Positions 12,101 to 19,541 of a stretch of 64,000 nt of DNA are shown here, in pieces. A model generated the notes under the pieces. The model searched no databases. It was not told where the DNA came from and was given only the letters and a program-made list of their open reading frames with translations. The stretch covers positions 1-64,000 of the forward strand of contig NZ_RWIM01000066.1 in the NCBI RefSeq assembly GCF_009764645.1. Reading direction: 5' to 3'. Both the position numbers and the translations under genes were made by a program. The stretch's first letter is position 1. The number at the start of each line of letters is the position of its first letter. The stretch is from Pseudomonas sp. PB106 (GTDB taxonomy: Bacteria > Pseudomonadota > Gammaproteobacteria > Pseudomonadales > Pseudomonadaceae).

Positions 12101-12616
12101 GAGGATCGCCTTGTCGGCGGTCTGCTCGATCTTCACCGTGGTCTTGCCATCGGCCTGAGTCTGCTGCGGGCCTTTGGCGTTCTGCCAGCCCTGGGCCAGG
12201 CTGTTATCGACTTTCAGACCACCCTCACCCAGACCGTCCGGCACAAACTGCACCGTGCCCAGCGCCGCTGCACGTCCGGCCGCCTGCGCGGCTTGTTGTG
12301 CGGCAATCGCGGCAACGGTGTTGTTCAACGTCTGGATCGAACGCTGCAACTGCTGATTGGCCTTCTGCTGTTGAGCCAGCGGCGGTGTCATCCCCGGCAA
12401 GCCGCCCATGCTCGGACGCGCCGCCGCTGCCTGTTGCGCTGCACCCTTGGCGGCAAACCAACTCGAACTGAACGCCGTCTGCGCCTGCGCGCTGCCCGCC
12501 ACGAGACACAACGCCACGGCGTGCGCCAGCGGCTTGAGCAGCCACAGCGTCGGCTCTACGACTTCACGTTTGGCGGACTGAACGTTGGTACGACGACGGG
12601 ATGGGCGAGCGAGCAT
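113..12616 (-). CDS. pdtA: Two-partner-secretion filamentous haemagglutinin-like exoprotein (PdtA-like, TpsA)
   Basis: A 4167-residue secreted adhesin-type protein expected to cross the outer membrane through a TpsB partner that is not in the window. The start is ATG at 12616 (MLARPSRRR), with AAGGAT upstream. It gives a long basic n-region, a hydrophobic core and a cleavage site at GSAQA/Q. The TPS secretion domain lies at about residues 110-270, with the NWETFNVG, VNRVNDPSA and LVNRNGIVFSG signatures. The rest is beta-helical glycine/asparagine-rich repeats. A DUF3739-type C-terminal stretch (GDIDLIAPLGTIDAGEAGI) is present. No CDI/VENN pretoxin or toxin tail is visible. Size, and position beside a DING gene and a type II secretion cluster, match phosphate-starvation-induced P. 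aeruginosa PdtA (PA0690) as I remember it. It ends at its own terminator. Confidence 0.85.
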   Translation of the reverse strand: MLARPSRRRTNVQSAKREVVEPTLWLLKPLAHAVALCLVAGSAQAQTAFSSSWFAAKGAAQQAAAARPSMGGLPGMTPPLAQQQKANQQLQRSIQTLNNTVAAIAAQQAAQAAGRAAALGTVQFVPDGLGEGGLKVDNSLAQGWQNAKGPQQTQADGKTTVKIEQTADKAILNWETFNVGRNTTVDFAQQANWAVLNRVNDPSARASQIQGQIKGAGTVMLVNRNGIVFSGSSQVNVRNLVAAAANITDIQFRDRGLYFDSTGTQPTFTDAAGKVLVERGASIATHTPAVSTDAGGYALLLGNEVQNDGSISTAKGQTVLAAGDRFYIRKGSGTEGKALSTTFGSEVTPGFKVGAVAGKVTNNGLIQSATGDITLAGHEVVQNGVLLASTSVATRGTIHLSNPSTDSTGSVTLGQGSATAIMLDSSDLTALDSQRDAALTGVNANNRIRGDQSRIEIQSGGSVEFQNGSITLATGGQVAVSAQRRSLVRDGAMIDVSGALGVKVAMENNNIKINVQGNEQRDASINREKGALNSNDVWVDVRELVYVPAGTNGYATERWYTAGGLLEVGGYLGTQGHSVGEWMAQGGMVSFAGNDVVTEKGSLINLSGGTLDVQSGQIRQSWLRGADGKLYEVSRAPGDLLYTGLYKGYEDSSERWGQTSYFYNPLIAPRSRFESGYTVGRDAGQLVIATANAVLDGQMIGEVYQGERQNQAPKPVLDGYEQSQTALARRAQLIVGSYDPTYVAAASGLLYTLNPTLDQVQIGGERPLAGSDLDLTGAVSDARKGKLFLDHDQLNGLRLGALKVSAKDQVVVDGALTVDNGGDITLYAPDVQIGADLTARGGSLRLGNVLNQFLSSDTADTRLTAKADKATQVNVADGVRLDTRGVWSNLRTNPDDGANLAYLNGGLVSIRSSGDIDIGAGSLLDVSSGGAVLANGKTRGGKGGDLTLESSAISAPGKTHLDLAGELRGYGVTGGGTLTVQANKILVGQTDQALADNTLQLSGDLFNKGFSAYNLIGLSGLDVADNAVIDVNMPVYRFGDAAPHQVSGVDPQTALELWSPTLFQENPIKGLLTQRAGASLTLQGGASLIGLIDAANSPLTLGRGSRISVDPGQSIKLRGAGQITVEGELNAWGGTIDIRQQQFGSINPGTSNQVADSNAHNRSIWIGEQAVLDVAGRANTAIDVLGRTYGQVGKGGSIIIGGEIDTKLATATAADAYVIVRQGARLDASGTEAVLDIADQGPTRVATDGGRISLSSYNGLFMEGSLRAAAGGVGAAGGRLELALEVPLYLDSAGNAVRAPREIIIGQGPGDAGLSASLRPGDAADSLRYGQTRLSADTLMAGGFDNLSLLSNGLLSFDGDVNLHMNQSLNLYAGALSLAEKSSDAARVDLRAPYLRLSGVGTYFEAPTMTRPRVILNPTSRLSQATFNASANLLDVGNGLSFGTQGAILQQQGPAAAYSRRAFGLVSLDSSGDLRFLAPNDRAEKTRLWTPGDLNLGAAQIYPATGVQADVRAGYQGADLANEHTLRISGRGAAPAAVPYSVFGSLTLIAGTIEQGGVIRAPLGLITLGDDVLTATGAVRLLPGSMTSVSAAGLVMPYGGTTDGIDYRYNDKSVILNGITGQTNGVVVNSQYIDVQSGATVDLSGGGDLRGAGFVSGRGGSTDARLNPLVRNAADGTFSLPGLASNPVYAIVPGNQSVYAPVVAGAAAVDPRVGQQITLGAGVPGLAAGTYTLLPSSFALLPGAFRVEVNGQATPSGTTRALQLRNGSWTSSGQMSIANTGLRDSLASQVILTSADVLRRYSQYNETSLTQFIYSDAARRGVPRALAPMDGKTLDLRLNAGGEQDIALQFNGQALFKAAEGGFTGTAVLRGGNAGANFEILGAGRAPTADFDGVSIYADTLNNLNAGRLSIGAMPNVMYVNSANIIGFLGTSKDIVLREGAILSAPEVLLRTTSTLGGITVEAGAGINTLGRGDVAYDSTAGYFYQPDQSSLLLASNGWTHVLAPKAASGISGGGSIRVGVCTMAVCSNPAILYSDGSLTAATDNQFELDEAVRFGTRHLALSVGSVNAGSAEALAAAGSRVPVGLMLNQNVLNRLLRGDTQYGAPALETLSLTTRDAFNFYGSVSLDTLDPQTGQSKLQNLLLVTPAIYGWGDASDVASIRTANLIWNGATQSPGGVITAGAGTGSGTLDIQAQRIELGYDPMPQASGLDQNNRLALGFANVNLSASDRITANHKGSLAVYQEQGTYDPVKGYSYSGGNLNLRTPLLTGEAASVSVLKAGNNLTLSGGGAAGVADALGAELNLEARNVVLDSRIALASGKLTVKSEGDLTLGSAAVLDMAGRTLPFNDVNKYSWGGDVSLYSANGNIRQAAGSRIDLSAKNNQAGNLTATALADAAGTVDLQGEILGGSSGYYDAGGTLVPYKAGGVDIRAQNLGGDATAQFAALNQRLNAGQVFGSRSLQLKQGNLVIGDGLKAGDINVSVDNGSLTVAGLIDASGERVGSIRLSAKNGLALAGNSVLDAHGRVLRVDSYGKIIDAPNRATVELNSGEGVLTLASGARIDLRHGTDALPGFLAGQHDGMLRGTLELNAPRLGSNDIAIDATGALTIQGARSIGLNATRRYTDARDGVDQAVSGRPYQVIDQAMLERIHGDSNTFINAALGNNDLLQRKLAGLNNATYADAFHLRPGVEIASKTADGDLVVEGDLDLSGYRYASLNPHTRLNPAVYGSGEAGNLVIRAGGNLDIYGSINDGFAPPPETQDDAGWKLIAGVQPFGADLIVPGSGVSLAEGTQFPVGATLNYDVTIQGAVLASGTLLPTQAVLAEAYTFSAGTVLAGAIHDASGNLLYAAGTLLSDSVTVPANSRLGAGIRLNKATNLQAMNWPKGVPLPGVYNADLQSVSGVSLSGSLALLRGSLIPSMTDVKLADGTSLIELRPFTGDQQGKNWAVASMLPSGSASWSMRVVAGADLGAADSRTVRPLTPEGNLRLADAHYGVKVTTSAGRLVWAAGNQYGFPEFEPVSDDFLVLCDIEPGDCAPMARWVWAPGSGQGPDYEPVPEEYQVLCEIYPEFCIGNNPGTTAKAHSQMFSVLRTGTGDLDLMAAGNLSMDSPFGVYTAGTQSANVDPLYNQKRGYLSNSNSVLGSAGADYEKWVNGGTDSLYQAWYPQMGGNLTINAGGSVSGDSVGQKARSTSGGTREQIASVAVGNWLWRQGTDNPDMPTAWWMNFGSYATQLMPDTNTNTEPYLVGFTGFGTLGGGNISLRAGGDAGMLKPLGDAVNNPRSQGLIVAVGSTGRVASDGSVQMTGGGDMDIRIGGTFNPSLQARAGETGIGRPVHDLQGALINLRGAAQMTGGALGGINLRYGASTVVNDLRETRALDPFTSTTGSASGGVVLIPGDSGMSLSSRGDLVLGGAADPGRVSLMNASPIMAANGSVQQGGTLSGFSLWTDHTAIDLFSAGGNLTPGTQISEVNSSNGLITGRNTSPTDGRFVYPSILRAVAGQGSIYAGPSATFTGVDNYPLQGYSLLLAPSKSGQLELLAGDSIYAGGYAINQSGASPMAITTPFNPAFNTFTTNSNTSKPVRTNYSDDGVAPESNVRYPLFAFGPDSYSGLNDVQGPARIYALTGDLVGVRSGETLSFSTSKRTWYEAAGPVWMIAGRDIVASGTTLGQPTAVPSSEISNGKDGISSTGNLFVHNDPRDVSRVSAGRDILYSNFDIAGPGTLDINAGRNILMENRASITSLGSLVAGDKQPGASVVLQAGVGAQGPDYSRFIARYLNPQNTANPNASLNGQPGKVVKTYVDELQSWLTLGYGFSGDAEQAQAFFSALPTAEQAIFARQVNFAELRAGGLEYNDVDGPRQGSYLRGRNAIAALFPTTDVAGNAIRYDGDITLYGGAGVKTLFGGDIQMLTPGGGQVFGIEGAAPPSTAGIITQGSGNIQLYSQGSILLGQSRIMTTFGGSILGWSAEGDINAGRGSKTTVVYTPPKRVYDTWGNVTLSPSVPSTGAGIATLNPIAEVAPGDIDLIAPLGTIDAGEAGIRVSGNVNIAALTVVNAANISVQGKSTGVPVVSAVNTGAITSASSAASSATQAAEDVARQQQAASRQNQASVFTVQVLSFGNEQLAPTRDGASRTPAPGYNPNSPVQVLGAGALDEQAKQQLTEEERGQLTL

Positions 12617-12762
12617 CACTACGAGATCCTTTTTTGATTGCCACACTTTGGTGGCCAAAGCTGCCGCAGGCCTGCAAAAACCTGCTGTTACGACATAGGC
12701 CGTTGGCGAGGGCCACGACCGAACGGATGTCACACAAACTTCATGTTCGAGGAGTAGTCGGC

Positions 12763-12802
12763 AAAAAAAATGACGGCAACCCGAAGGTTGCCGCCATTTT
12801 TG
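12763..12802 (-). terminator. Rho-independent terminator of the DING-like gene
   Basis: The minus-strand stem GGCGGCAACC / GGTTGCCGTC is followed by eight T residues. It lies about 17 nt after the stop codon of the phosphate-binding protein gene, so that gene and pdtA are probably separate transcripts. Confidence 0.85.
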
Positions 12803-12818
12803 TTACGACAGTCCGAGC

Positions 12819-13931
12819 TTACAAAGGACGACCGATGGTGTTGCACACGGTGGTGTTGTTGATGTTCAGGTTGTTGCCCGAGGTGTTGGTGATGAAGTTA
12901 GCGGTTACAGCGGTTTTCCAGGCGTTAGGCACGGCGACAAACTTGTGGGCCTGAGTCGCAGTGTTGTTGCCCGGGTTGCTGTAGTGAGTGGTCAGGAAAG
13001 CTTTGACATCGGCGGCCACGGCTGCATCCTTGTAGCACTGGCCGAAGATGAAGTTGGTGTAGGCGGCCAGTTTGTAACCGGAAGTCGGGTTAGCCACCAC
13101 TGGTGACCATTTCGACGGATCGGCTGCGTCGGTTGCAGACGACGGAGGCGTCACCGAAGACAGCGCCAGTGTCACGTTTGGCGAGGTCGGCTGAACGCCG
13201 TTTACGCGAGCAACCACCGCGTTGCTGGTGGCGTCAACACCGTCCGGACCGACATAACCGATGGAGCCGTCAACCGCGTTCACGGCAGTGGCGACGTCGG
13301 AAGTGTTGGCGACGCCCACCCAGTTCGAAGGCAGCGCAGAACCAGCCGGCAGGCGTGCGTTGGTGAAGGTGTTGTTGGTGGCGAACTTGGCCGAGCAGAC
13401 CGAGTTCAAGTGACGGCTGAGGATTTCGGTGGTGCCGCTGGAAACGTTGCGGTACACGACGCGGATCGGGGTAGTGTCAGCCGTGCCCAGCAGAGCGCCC
13501 CAAGTAGCAGCGGTACCCGAGAAAGCGTCACACAGCTGGGCGCTGGTCAGGTTCAGAGCAGTCTGACCGGTTTTCTTGTACGGAATGGCAACCGAAGTGG
13601 CCACCGAAGGCAGTTGGATCAGCGGGCCGTACGAAGCACCGAATTCGCTGGTGTAAGTGCTGAGTTCCGAAGCGCTGAGGATCGAGTCGCTACCGGCGAA
13701 GTGCACGGTGCCGGTGGTGCCGAAGCCAGCCGGGTTGTTCTTCAGGAAAGCAGTCTTGCCACCGCCGCTACCGATGGCAGCGTAGGAGAAGTTGGCTGGC
13801 AGGATGCTGTCGGCAGCACCTTTGTACAGAGCGGCTGGCAGGGTTGCACCACCACCGGTAACGGCCATGGCTTGAGCAGAAGCCAGAGCGGCGACGGTCA
13901 GGGAAGCTGCGATCAGAGTGCGCTTGAACAT
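12819..13931 (-). CDS. DING/PstS-type phosphate-binding protein
   Basis: A 370-residue exported protein of the PstS-like DING family, which binds inorganic phosphate with high affinity. The ATG at 13931 has an excellent AAAAGGAG site and gives the signal peptide MFKRTLIAASLTVAALASA; the upstream in-frame extension to 14003 lacks this. The mature start is VTGGGATLPAALY, where canonical family members read DINGGGATLPQ. The phosphate-loop motifs GSGGGKTAFL and SGTTEIL are present, and the C-terminal part (KTAVTANFITNTSGNNL) is DING-like. Four or more cysteines suggest periplasmic or extracellular folding. In P. aeruginosa, DING proteins are substrates of the Hxc type II system, and the gsp operon lies immediately upstream, so this is the likely local substrate (inference). 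Confidence 0.85.
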   Translation of the reverse strand: MFKRTLIAASLTVAALASAQAMAVTGGGATLPAALYKGAADSILPANFSYAAIGSGGGKTAFLKNNPAGFGTTGTVHFAGSDSILSASELSTYTSEFGASYGPLIQLPSVATSVAIPYKKTGQTALNLTSAQLCDAFSGTAATWGALLGTADTTPIRVVYRNVSSGTTEILSRHLNSVCSAKFATNNTFTNARLPAGSALPSNWVGVANTSDVATAVNAVDGSIGYVGPDGVDATSNAVVARVNGVQPTSPNVTLALSSVTPPSSATDAADPSKWSPVVANPTSGYKLAAYTNFIFGQCYKDAAVAADVKAFLTTHYSNPGNNTATQAHKFVAVPNAWKTAVTANFITNTSGNNLNINNTTVCNTIGRPL

Positions 13932-14429
13932 GAAGAATCTCCTTTTCAACTGGGTTGTGAACACAGGTTTCGGGGTTGCTTGCATGACACTGGGAAGACT
14001 CACCGGGCCCTCGCTGGCGTTGGCCGTGGTGAAGTCGCACTGAGAAATTCGCAGCTTCCGGTGACAGATAAAGGAAAAAACCTCGGGAGGTGCGCGGTGT
14101 TTCTGAAGGGATTTTCTCGGGTGTTTGTCGGCTGCTGCGCAGTGTCTGGATCGCGGGTTTGGTTGAATCGGTCTGGAGGCGTTGACGGGTGGTTGCAGAT
14201 GACAGAAAGGAGAACCCGAGGATGGTTGTTTTGAGGGTCGGGTGATGGCGAATCTTTTGCAAAAACCTTGAATTATTTATTGGCCTGACTGGCCTCATCG
14301 CTGGCAAGCCAGCTCCCACACAGGGAACAGTGTTGTTAATGCGATTTGCGACACAACACAAAACCCTGTGGGAGCTGGCTTGCCAGCGATGAGGCCGGCC
14401 CAGTCACCATCAATATTTCAGGCCCACCA
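13932..14429. other. Intergenic region upstream of the DING-like gene
   Basis: About 500 bases without a convincing gene. It carries the promoter region of the phosphate-binding protein and an inverted REP pair. Isolated Pho-box-like half sites occur on the minus strand (CTGTCAT at 14205-14199, CTGTCAC at 14067-14061, GTGTCAT at 13990-13984), but none is a proper 7+4+7 box. Confidence 0.5.
14291..14396. repeat. Inverted REP pair (GCTGGCAAGCCAGCTCCCACA class)
   Basis: Two oppositely oriented copies of GGCCTCATCGCTGGCAAGCC flank a short spacer. The same pair recurs at 42332, 43904 and 51564. It can fold as a long hairpin and separates the gsp operon from the DING gene. Confidence 0.85.
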
Positions 14430-15641
14430 CTACTGGACCAACTGATTGATCTCAATAATCGGCAACAACACCGCCATCACAATCACCAACACCACCCCGC
14501 CCATCACCACAATCATCAGCGGCTCCAGCAGCGCGGTCATGCCCATCGCCCGGCGCTCGATATCCCGCGACAGGGTCTGCGCCGCGCGCTCGAGCATCGG
14601 TGGTAGCGAACCAGTTTTCTCGCCACTGGCGATCAAGTGAATCAATACCGGCGGGAACACGTTCTCAACGCGCAACGCCGCCGCCAGATTGACGCCCTCG
14701 CGCACCTTGGCCGTGGCCTCGTTGACGCTCAGGCTCAAGCGATCATTGGACAGCGTCTGCCGCGCCGCCTCCAGTGCGCGCAACAACGGCACGCCCGCGC
14801 CGCCGAGAATCGCCAGGGTCGAGGCGAACCGCGCCGTGTTCAAACCCAGAATAAACCGCCCGAACAGCGGCAACTTCAGCACCCGATGATGCCAACGCAA
14901 CCGCGCCGCCGGATTACGCAGATAAAGGCGCCAGCTCCAGAACGCCCCCGCCGTGATCGCCGCACACAACCAGCCCCACGCGCGAATGAAATCACTCGCC
15001 GTCAGCATCGCCAACGTCAGCCCCGGCAAATCCTGTCGCGCCTGGGAAAACGCGCTGACCACCTGCGGCACCACGTAGCTGAGCAGAAAAATCACGATGC
15101 CAATCGACACCAGCCCGACCACCCCCGGATAGATAAACGCGGTGAGAATCTTGCCGCGCAGGTTGTTGCGTTCTTCGATGTAATCGGCCAGCCGTTCCAT
15201 CACCTGCGCCAGATCGCCCGACTCCTCGCCCGCCGCAATCAATGCGCGATAGATCTCGGGAAAGTCCCGAGGCCGCGCCGCCAGCGATTCGGCCAGACGC
15301 ATGCCGCTGCGCACGTCGGCACGCACGGCGCTGAGGGTATGGGCGATGTGTTTTTTCTCGGCCTGCTCAACCGTGGCGCTCAGCGCAGCCTCCAGCGGCA
15401 GACTGGCGCCGAGCAGGCTGGCCAGTTGTCGCGTGGCCCAGGCCAAATCGTTGTCGGAGAGTTTGGCACTGAACAATCCACCGCCGCCGTGCTGGGCGAC
15501 GTTGCTTTCCTTATGCACCGCCAGCGCAGTCAAACCCCGCGTGCGCAACGCAGTGAAAGCGGCACTTTGACTGTCGGCCTCAAGGTGCCCGGATTCGATC
15601 TTGCCAGTGGCATCGGCAGCTTCAAAACGATAGCGATTCAT
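14430..15641 (-). CDS. gspF: Type II secretion inner-membrane platform protein GspF (HxcS-like)
   Basis: A 403-residue polytopic inner-membrane protein that forms the assembly platform under the pseudopilus. It has two GspF/T2SSF domains (about 70-195 and 270-395), with three hydrophobic segments near 170-195, 220-240 and 375-400. Typical motifs are LAWATRQLASLLGASLPLEAAL, here marked by LLGASLPLEAAL, and the repeat GGAGVPLLRALEAA. Its ATG overlaps the TGA of gspE by one base, so the two are translationally coupled. By family and gene order it corresponds to HxcS. Confidence 0.93.
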   Translation of the reverse strand: MNRYRFEAADATGKIESGHLEADSQSAAFTALRTRGLTALAVHKESNVAQHGGGGLFSAKLSDNDLAWATRQLASLLGASLPLEAALSATVEQAEKKHIAHTLSAVRADVRSGMRLAESLAARPRDFPEIYRALIAAGEESGDLAQVMERLADYIEERNNLRGKILTAFIYPGVVGLVSIGIVIFLLSYVVPQVVSAFSQARQDLPGLTLAMLTASDFIRAWGWLCAAITAGAFWSWRLYLRNPAARLRWHHRVLKLPLFGRFILGLNTARFASTLAILGGAGVPLLRALEAARQTLSNDRLSLSVNEATAKVREGVNLAAALRVENVFPPVLIHLIASGEKTGSLPPMLERAAQTLSRDIERRAMGMTALLEPLMIVVMGGVVLVIVMAVLLPIIEINQLVQ

Positions 15642-17047
15642 CAGGCGTCCCGTGTCACACGAAGGATTTCTTCTGGCGCGGTGGCGCCGCTGCGGATCCA
15701 GCGTTCACCGTCCTCGCGCAGGCTGAACATCCCGGCTTTCGCGGCGGAGGCGCGCAAGGCCTGCTCCCCTGCCCCTTGGTGAATCAGGGTGCGGATGTCG
15801 TCGTCGATGCAGAACAATTCGTGGATGCCGGTGCGGCCGCTGTAACCGGTTTGATTGCACGCCGGGCAGCCGACCGGGCGCCAGGTGCCGGGCGTTGCCG
15901 GGTCCTCCTGTTTGCACTGATTGCACAGACGCCGCACCAGCCGCTGGGCCAACACCCCGAGCATCGACGAGGCCAACAGGAACGGTTCAACGCCCATGTC
16001 GATCAGACGGTTGACCGCCGACACCGCGTCGTTGGTGTGCAACGTCGCCAGCACCAGGTGACCGGTCAGCGACGCCTGCACGGCGATTTGCGCGGTTTCC
16101 AGATCGCGGATCTCGCCGATCATGATGATGTCCGGGTCTTGCCGCAGAATCGCCCGCAGCGCCAAGGCAAACGTCATGTCGATCTTGGCGTTGACCTGAA
16201 TCTGGCTAATGCCCGGCAGGTCGTATTCCACCGGATCTTCAACGGTGAGGATGTTGCTGGTGCTCGCGTCCAGCCGCGCCAGTGCAGCGTAGAGGCTGGT
16301 GGTTTTGCCGCTGCCGGTGGGGCCGGTGACCAGAACGATGCCGTGGGGCTGACGAATCAAATGGTCGAGTTTGGCCAGCACTTGCGCGTCCATGCCCAAA
16401 GTTTCCAGATGCAGACGCCCGGCCTGCTTGTCGAGCAAACGCATCACCACCCGCTCGCCGTGTCCGGTCGGCACCGTGGACACGCGAATATCAATCGGCC
16501 GCCCGGCCACACGCAGCGCGATACGACCGTCCTGGGGCAGGCGTTTTTCGGCGATATCGAGCTGGGCCATGATCTTGATCCGCGACACCAATGCACCGTG
16601 CAACGCCTTGCGTGGCGACACCACATCACGCAGGGTGCCGTCGACGCGATAGCGCACCACCGAATGGGTTTCGAACGGTTCGATGTGAATGTCGCTGGCC
16701 TCATCGCGCGCGGCTTGGGTGAGCAAGGCGTTGATCATGCGGATCACCGGCGCGCCGTCCTGAGTGTCGAGCAGATCGGTGATTTCCGGCATGTCCTGCA
16801 TCAAACGGTCGAGGTCGACTTCGTTTTCAGCGGCGCCAACCACCGCCGCCGCACTGCCGGTATCGGCGTAGGCCACGGCCAGCAAACCATCCAGCTCATC
16901 ATCGCGCACCCGCTGAATCGTGGTCGCACCAAACTGTCGCCGCGCCTCACTGATCGACCAGCCCGGCGTCGACGGGCACACCGTCAACACCCCATCGCAC
17001 AACAAAATCCGCTGCGCCTTCGCCCAGGCGTAAGGCAACACACTCAT
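15641..17047 (-). CDS. gspE: Type II secretion ATPase GspE (HxcR-like)
   Basis: A 468-residue cytoplasmic secretion ATPase powering pseudopilus assembly. The ATG at 17047 ([10 protein letters not shown]) is preceded by GGGAGGG; the in-frame extension upstream is REP sequence. An N-terminal MshEN-like region is followed by Walker [11 protein letters not shown], Asp box, Walker [12 protein letters not shown] and His-box motifs (LHTNDA). A tetracysteine zinc motif CNQC...CPAC lies near residue 415-435. It is coupled to gspF, and a REP pair separates it from gspD. Confidence 0.94.
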   Translation of the reverse strand: MSVLPYAWAKAQRILLCDGVLTVCPSTPGWSISEARRQFGATTIQRVRDDELDGLLAVAYADTGSAAAVVGAAENEVDLDRLMQDMPEITDLLDTQDGAPVIRMINALLTQAARDEASDIHIEPFETHSVVRYRVDGTLRDVVSPRKALHGALVSRIKIMAQLDIAEKRLPQDGRIALRVAGRPIDIRVSTVPTGHGERVVMRLLDKQAGRLHLETLGMDAQVLAKLDHLIRQPHGIVLVTGPTGSGKTTSLYAALARLDASTSNILTVEDPVEYDLPGISQIQVNAKIDMTFALALRAILRQDPDIIMIGEIRDLETAQIAVQASLTGHLVLATLHTNDAVSAVNRLIDMGVEPFLLASSMLGVLAQRLVRRLCNQCKQEDPATPGTWRPVGCPACNQTGYSGRTGIHELFCIDDDIRTLIHQGAGEQALRASAAKAGMFSLREDGERWIRSGATAPEEILRVTRDA

Positions 17048-17072
17048 CTCAAGCCCTCCCCAATCCCTGCAT

Positions 17073-17164
17073 GAGCTGCCGCAGGCTGCGATCTTTTGTT
17101 CTTTGGTCGTTTGGATCCGTCGAAGAGCAAGATCAAAAGATCGCAGCCTTCGGCAGCTCCTACA
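17073..17164. repeat. Inverted REP pair inside the gsp operon
   Basis: Inverted copies of GAGCTGCCGCAGGCTGCGAT surround about 35 nt. It belongs to the same family as 23195, 36148, 36649, 40284 and 58686. It lies between gspD and gspE within one transcription unit, so it may affect mRNA stability or relative expression (inference). Confidence 0.88.
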
Positions 17165-17177
17165 GGAGAGAGTGGGT

Positions 17178-19541
17178 TCATTGGACGGGCACTGCCTTGA
17201 TGGTTGCGCGTGGGCCCGAGGCCGGCAATACCGCCGGCACACCTTGCGCCGCTGTCGGCAATTGCGGCGCCTGCATATCGGGCATCGCCCAACTGCGCTC
17301 CGGCTGCAAACCGCTTTGCGCGCGGCGCATGAAGTCGTAACGGTTCAGGGTAATGCTGCGCCCCGCTTCGCTGTCGCGAATGATGTACGGGCGCAGAAAC
17401 ACCATCAGGTTGGTCTTGGTGATCGCCCGGCGCTCGTTGCGAAACAGTGCGCCAATCCCCGGCAGACTGCCCAGCCACGGCACCGCGTCGTTGCTCTGGC
17501 TGTAGCCGTCCTGGAGCAAGCCGCCGAGCACCATGATCTGCCCGTCGTCGAGGAGGATGCTGGTGTCGATTGCGCGTTTGTTGGTGACGATGCCCGCCGA
17601 CGCCGCACTGTTCGAGGCGCGCTCGTCGATGCTGCTGACTTCCTGATAGATATCCAGCTTCACCGTGCCGCCCTCGGAAATCTGCGGGCGCACATTGAGC
17701 TTCAGGCCCACCTCTTCCCGGGTCACGGTCTGGAACGGGTTGTTGCTGGTGCCGCCACCGCCAGTCACGTAACTGCCGCTGACAAACGGAATGGTCTGCC
17801 CCACAAAAATACTCGCCGCTTCGTTGTCGAGGGTCAGCAGGTTCGGCGTCGACAACACGTTGGTGCCGCCCTTGCTCTTCAAGGCCCGGGCCAACACTTT
17901 CAGGTCGAGAATCTTGCCGATGCCGGGGATGTCGACGGTGCCGTTGACGTAGCCGAGGTTCAGCCCCTGCGGCAACACATCGAGGCTGGTTCTGCCGTTG
18001 AGATTGATCCCCGAGCCACCGAGATTCGCGCCACCGATCACGCCGTTGCCGCCGAGATTACCGGTCTGCCACTGCACGCCGAATTCGCTGGCATCGTCCT
18101 CGCCAACTTCGACGATCAAGCTCTCGATCACCACTTGCGCACGGCGTTGGTCGAGCAAATCGATAACCTCGCGCAGGTTGCGATACACCGGCTCCGGCGC
18201 GGAAATCAGCAAGGTGTTGGTGGTCGCATCCGCCTGAATCGTCACCCCGCCGGCACTGAACGCGACGTTCTGCTCGGTGTTCTGCGTGCTGCCGCTGCCG
18301 GTCGAACCACTGCTGCCCTGCGCGTAGCTGCCGCCGGTGCTGCCGCTGCTGTTGGTGGTTGTCGTGCCGCTGGTTTGTGTGCCGCTCTGGGCGTTTTGTC
18401 CGCTGGCATTGCTGGTGCTGCCCATCGCGCTGAGCACCGAACGTGCACTGTCGCTGCTGCCGCTGTCGCTTTCGCCGGTGAGCAAACCGCGCAGGGCCTG
18501 GGCGAGTTTCGCCGCTTGTGCGTTGCGCAAATACACCACATGCAGATTGCTCGGATTGCTCTGCGCGTTGTCGAGTTTGTAGATCAGATTGCGCGCCAGC
18601 TCGGTGCGCTCGGGGCTGCCGGAGCGAATGATGATGGTGTTGGAACGCGGGTCGCCGATCACGGCGATTTTCTGCGTCGGATCATTGCCCGGTGCATCCA
18701 GCAACTCGGCGACCATCGGCGCGATGTCGGCGGCGATGCCGTTCTGGATCTGCACCACATCGGTGTCGATTGCACTCTGGGTATCGATGCTGGCAATCAA
18801 CTGCGCCACGCGGTTGAGGTTCTCGGCGTAATCAGTGACGACAATGGTGTTATTGCCGGGGTAGGCGTTGATCGGGTTGTTCGGCGAAACGATTGGGCGC
18901 AGCACCGGAATCAGGTTCACCGCGTTCTCGTATTGCAAGCGAAAGGTACGCGTAAGCATGCCGCTGCCCGCCGGTTTGCCGGGGCTGTAGACCGGCCCGC
19001 CGAGCAACTTCGCATCAGCCTCCGGCACCACGTGCGCCACACCGCCGACATCGACCACGCTGAAACCCTGCATGCGCAACGACGCCAGCAACATGTCGTA
19101 GGCCTGGTTCGCCGGAATTTGACCTTCCGAGACCAACGTCAAAGTGCCCTTGACCCGAGGATCGACGAGAAACTGCTGGCCGCTGGAACGCGACAACGAA
19201 CGCACCACCGCTTGAATATCGGCGTCGACGAAATTCAGCGTCACCGGTTGGGTGCCCAACGGATTGCCCAGCGCCGGACTGCTCGCTGCCGCCGCGCCGC
19301 TGCGCGCACTTTTCGTGATGTTGTGCAGTTGCTTCGGTACCGGTCGCGCCTGGGCTTGCGCCCGTTCGCGATCGGCCACCGCGTCGCCGTTGCGCTGGGT
19401 GTTGGCCAGTGGCCGACCGAGTTCGCTGTCGACCAGCAACGGCGGTTGATTCTGTGGAGTGCTGGTGTTGCTGCACGCGCTTAACGCCATCAGCAACATC
19501 GGCAATGCAAGACGTGCCGGTTTGGATCCTGACCCCTTCAT
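17178..19541 (-). CDS. gspD: Type II secretion secretin GspD, lipoprotein type (HxcQ-like)
   Basis: A 787-residue outer-membrane secretin, the exit channel of the system. The lipobox LMALSAC at residues 17-23 makes it a lipidated secretin; P. aeruginosa HxcQ is also a lipid-anchored, self-piloting secretin. The order is N0 (about 100-170), N1-N3 with repeated NNTIVV / NTIIIRSG / [10 protein letters not shown] motifs, a Ser/Gly/Thr-rich low-complexity insert at about 390-440 inside N3, and the C-terminal secretin domain with [14 protein letters not shown]. Its ATG overlaps the TGA of gspM (ATGA). No separate pilotin or gspN gene is seen. Confidence 0.94.
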   Translation of the reverse strand: MKGSGSKPARLALPMLLMALSACSNTSTPQNQPPLLVDSELGRPLANTQRNGDAVADRERAQAQARPVPKQLHNITKSARSGAAAASSPALGNPLGTQPVTLNFVDADIQAVVRSLSRSSGQQFLVDPRVKGTLTLVSEGQIPANQAYDMLLASLRMQGFSVVDVGGVAHVVPEADAKLLGGPVYSPGKPAGSGMLTRTFRLQYENAVNLIPVLRPIVSPNNPINAYPGNNTIVVTDYAENLNRVAQLIASIDTQSAIDTDVVQIQNGIAADIAPMVAELLDAPGNDPTQKIAVIGDPRSNTIIIRSGSPERTELARNLIYKLDNAQSNPSNLHVVYLRNAQAAKLAQALRGLLTGESDSGSSDSARSVLSAMGSTSNASGQNAQSGTQTSGTTTTNSSGSTGGSYAQGSSGSTGSGSTQNTEQNVAFSAGGVTIQADATTNTLLISAPEPVYRNLREVIDLLDQRRAQVVIESLIVEVGEDDASEFGVQWQTGNLGGNGVIGGANLGGSGINLNGRTSLDVLPQGLNLGYVNGTVDIPGIGKILDLKVLARALKSKGGTNVLSTPNLLTLDNEAASIFVGQTIPFVSGSYVTGGGGTSNNPFQTVTREEVGLKLNVRPQISEGGTVKLDIYQEVSSIDERASNSAASAGIVTNKRAIDTSILLDDGQIMVLGGLLQDGYSQSNDAVPWLGSLPGIGALFRNERRAITKTNLMVFLRPYIIRDSEAGRSITLNRYDFMRRAQSGLQPERSWAMPDMQAPQLPTAAQGVPAVLPASGPRATIKAVPVQ

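Noticed and set aside
12700..12740. Pho box upstream of the pdtA-like gene (ATGTCAC-N4-ACTTCAT)
   Set aside because: Only about 9 of 14 positions match, and it is oriented away from the gene.
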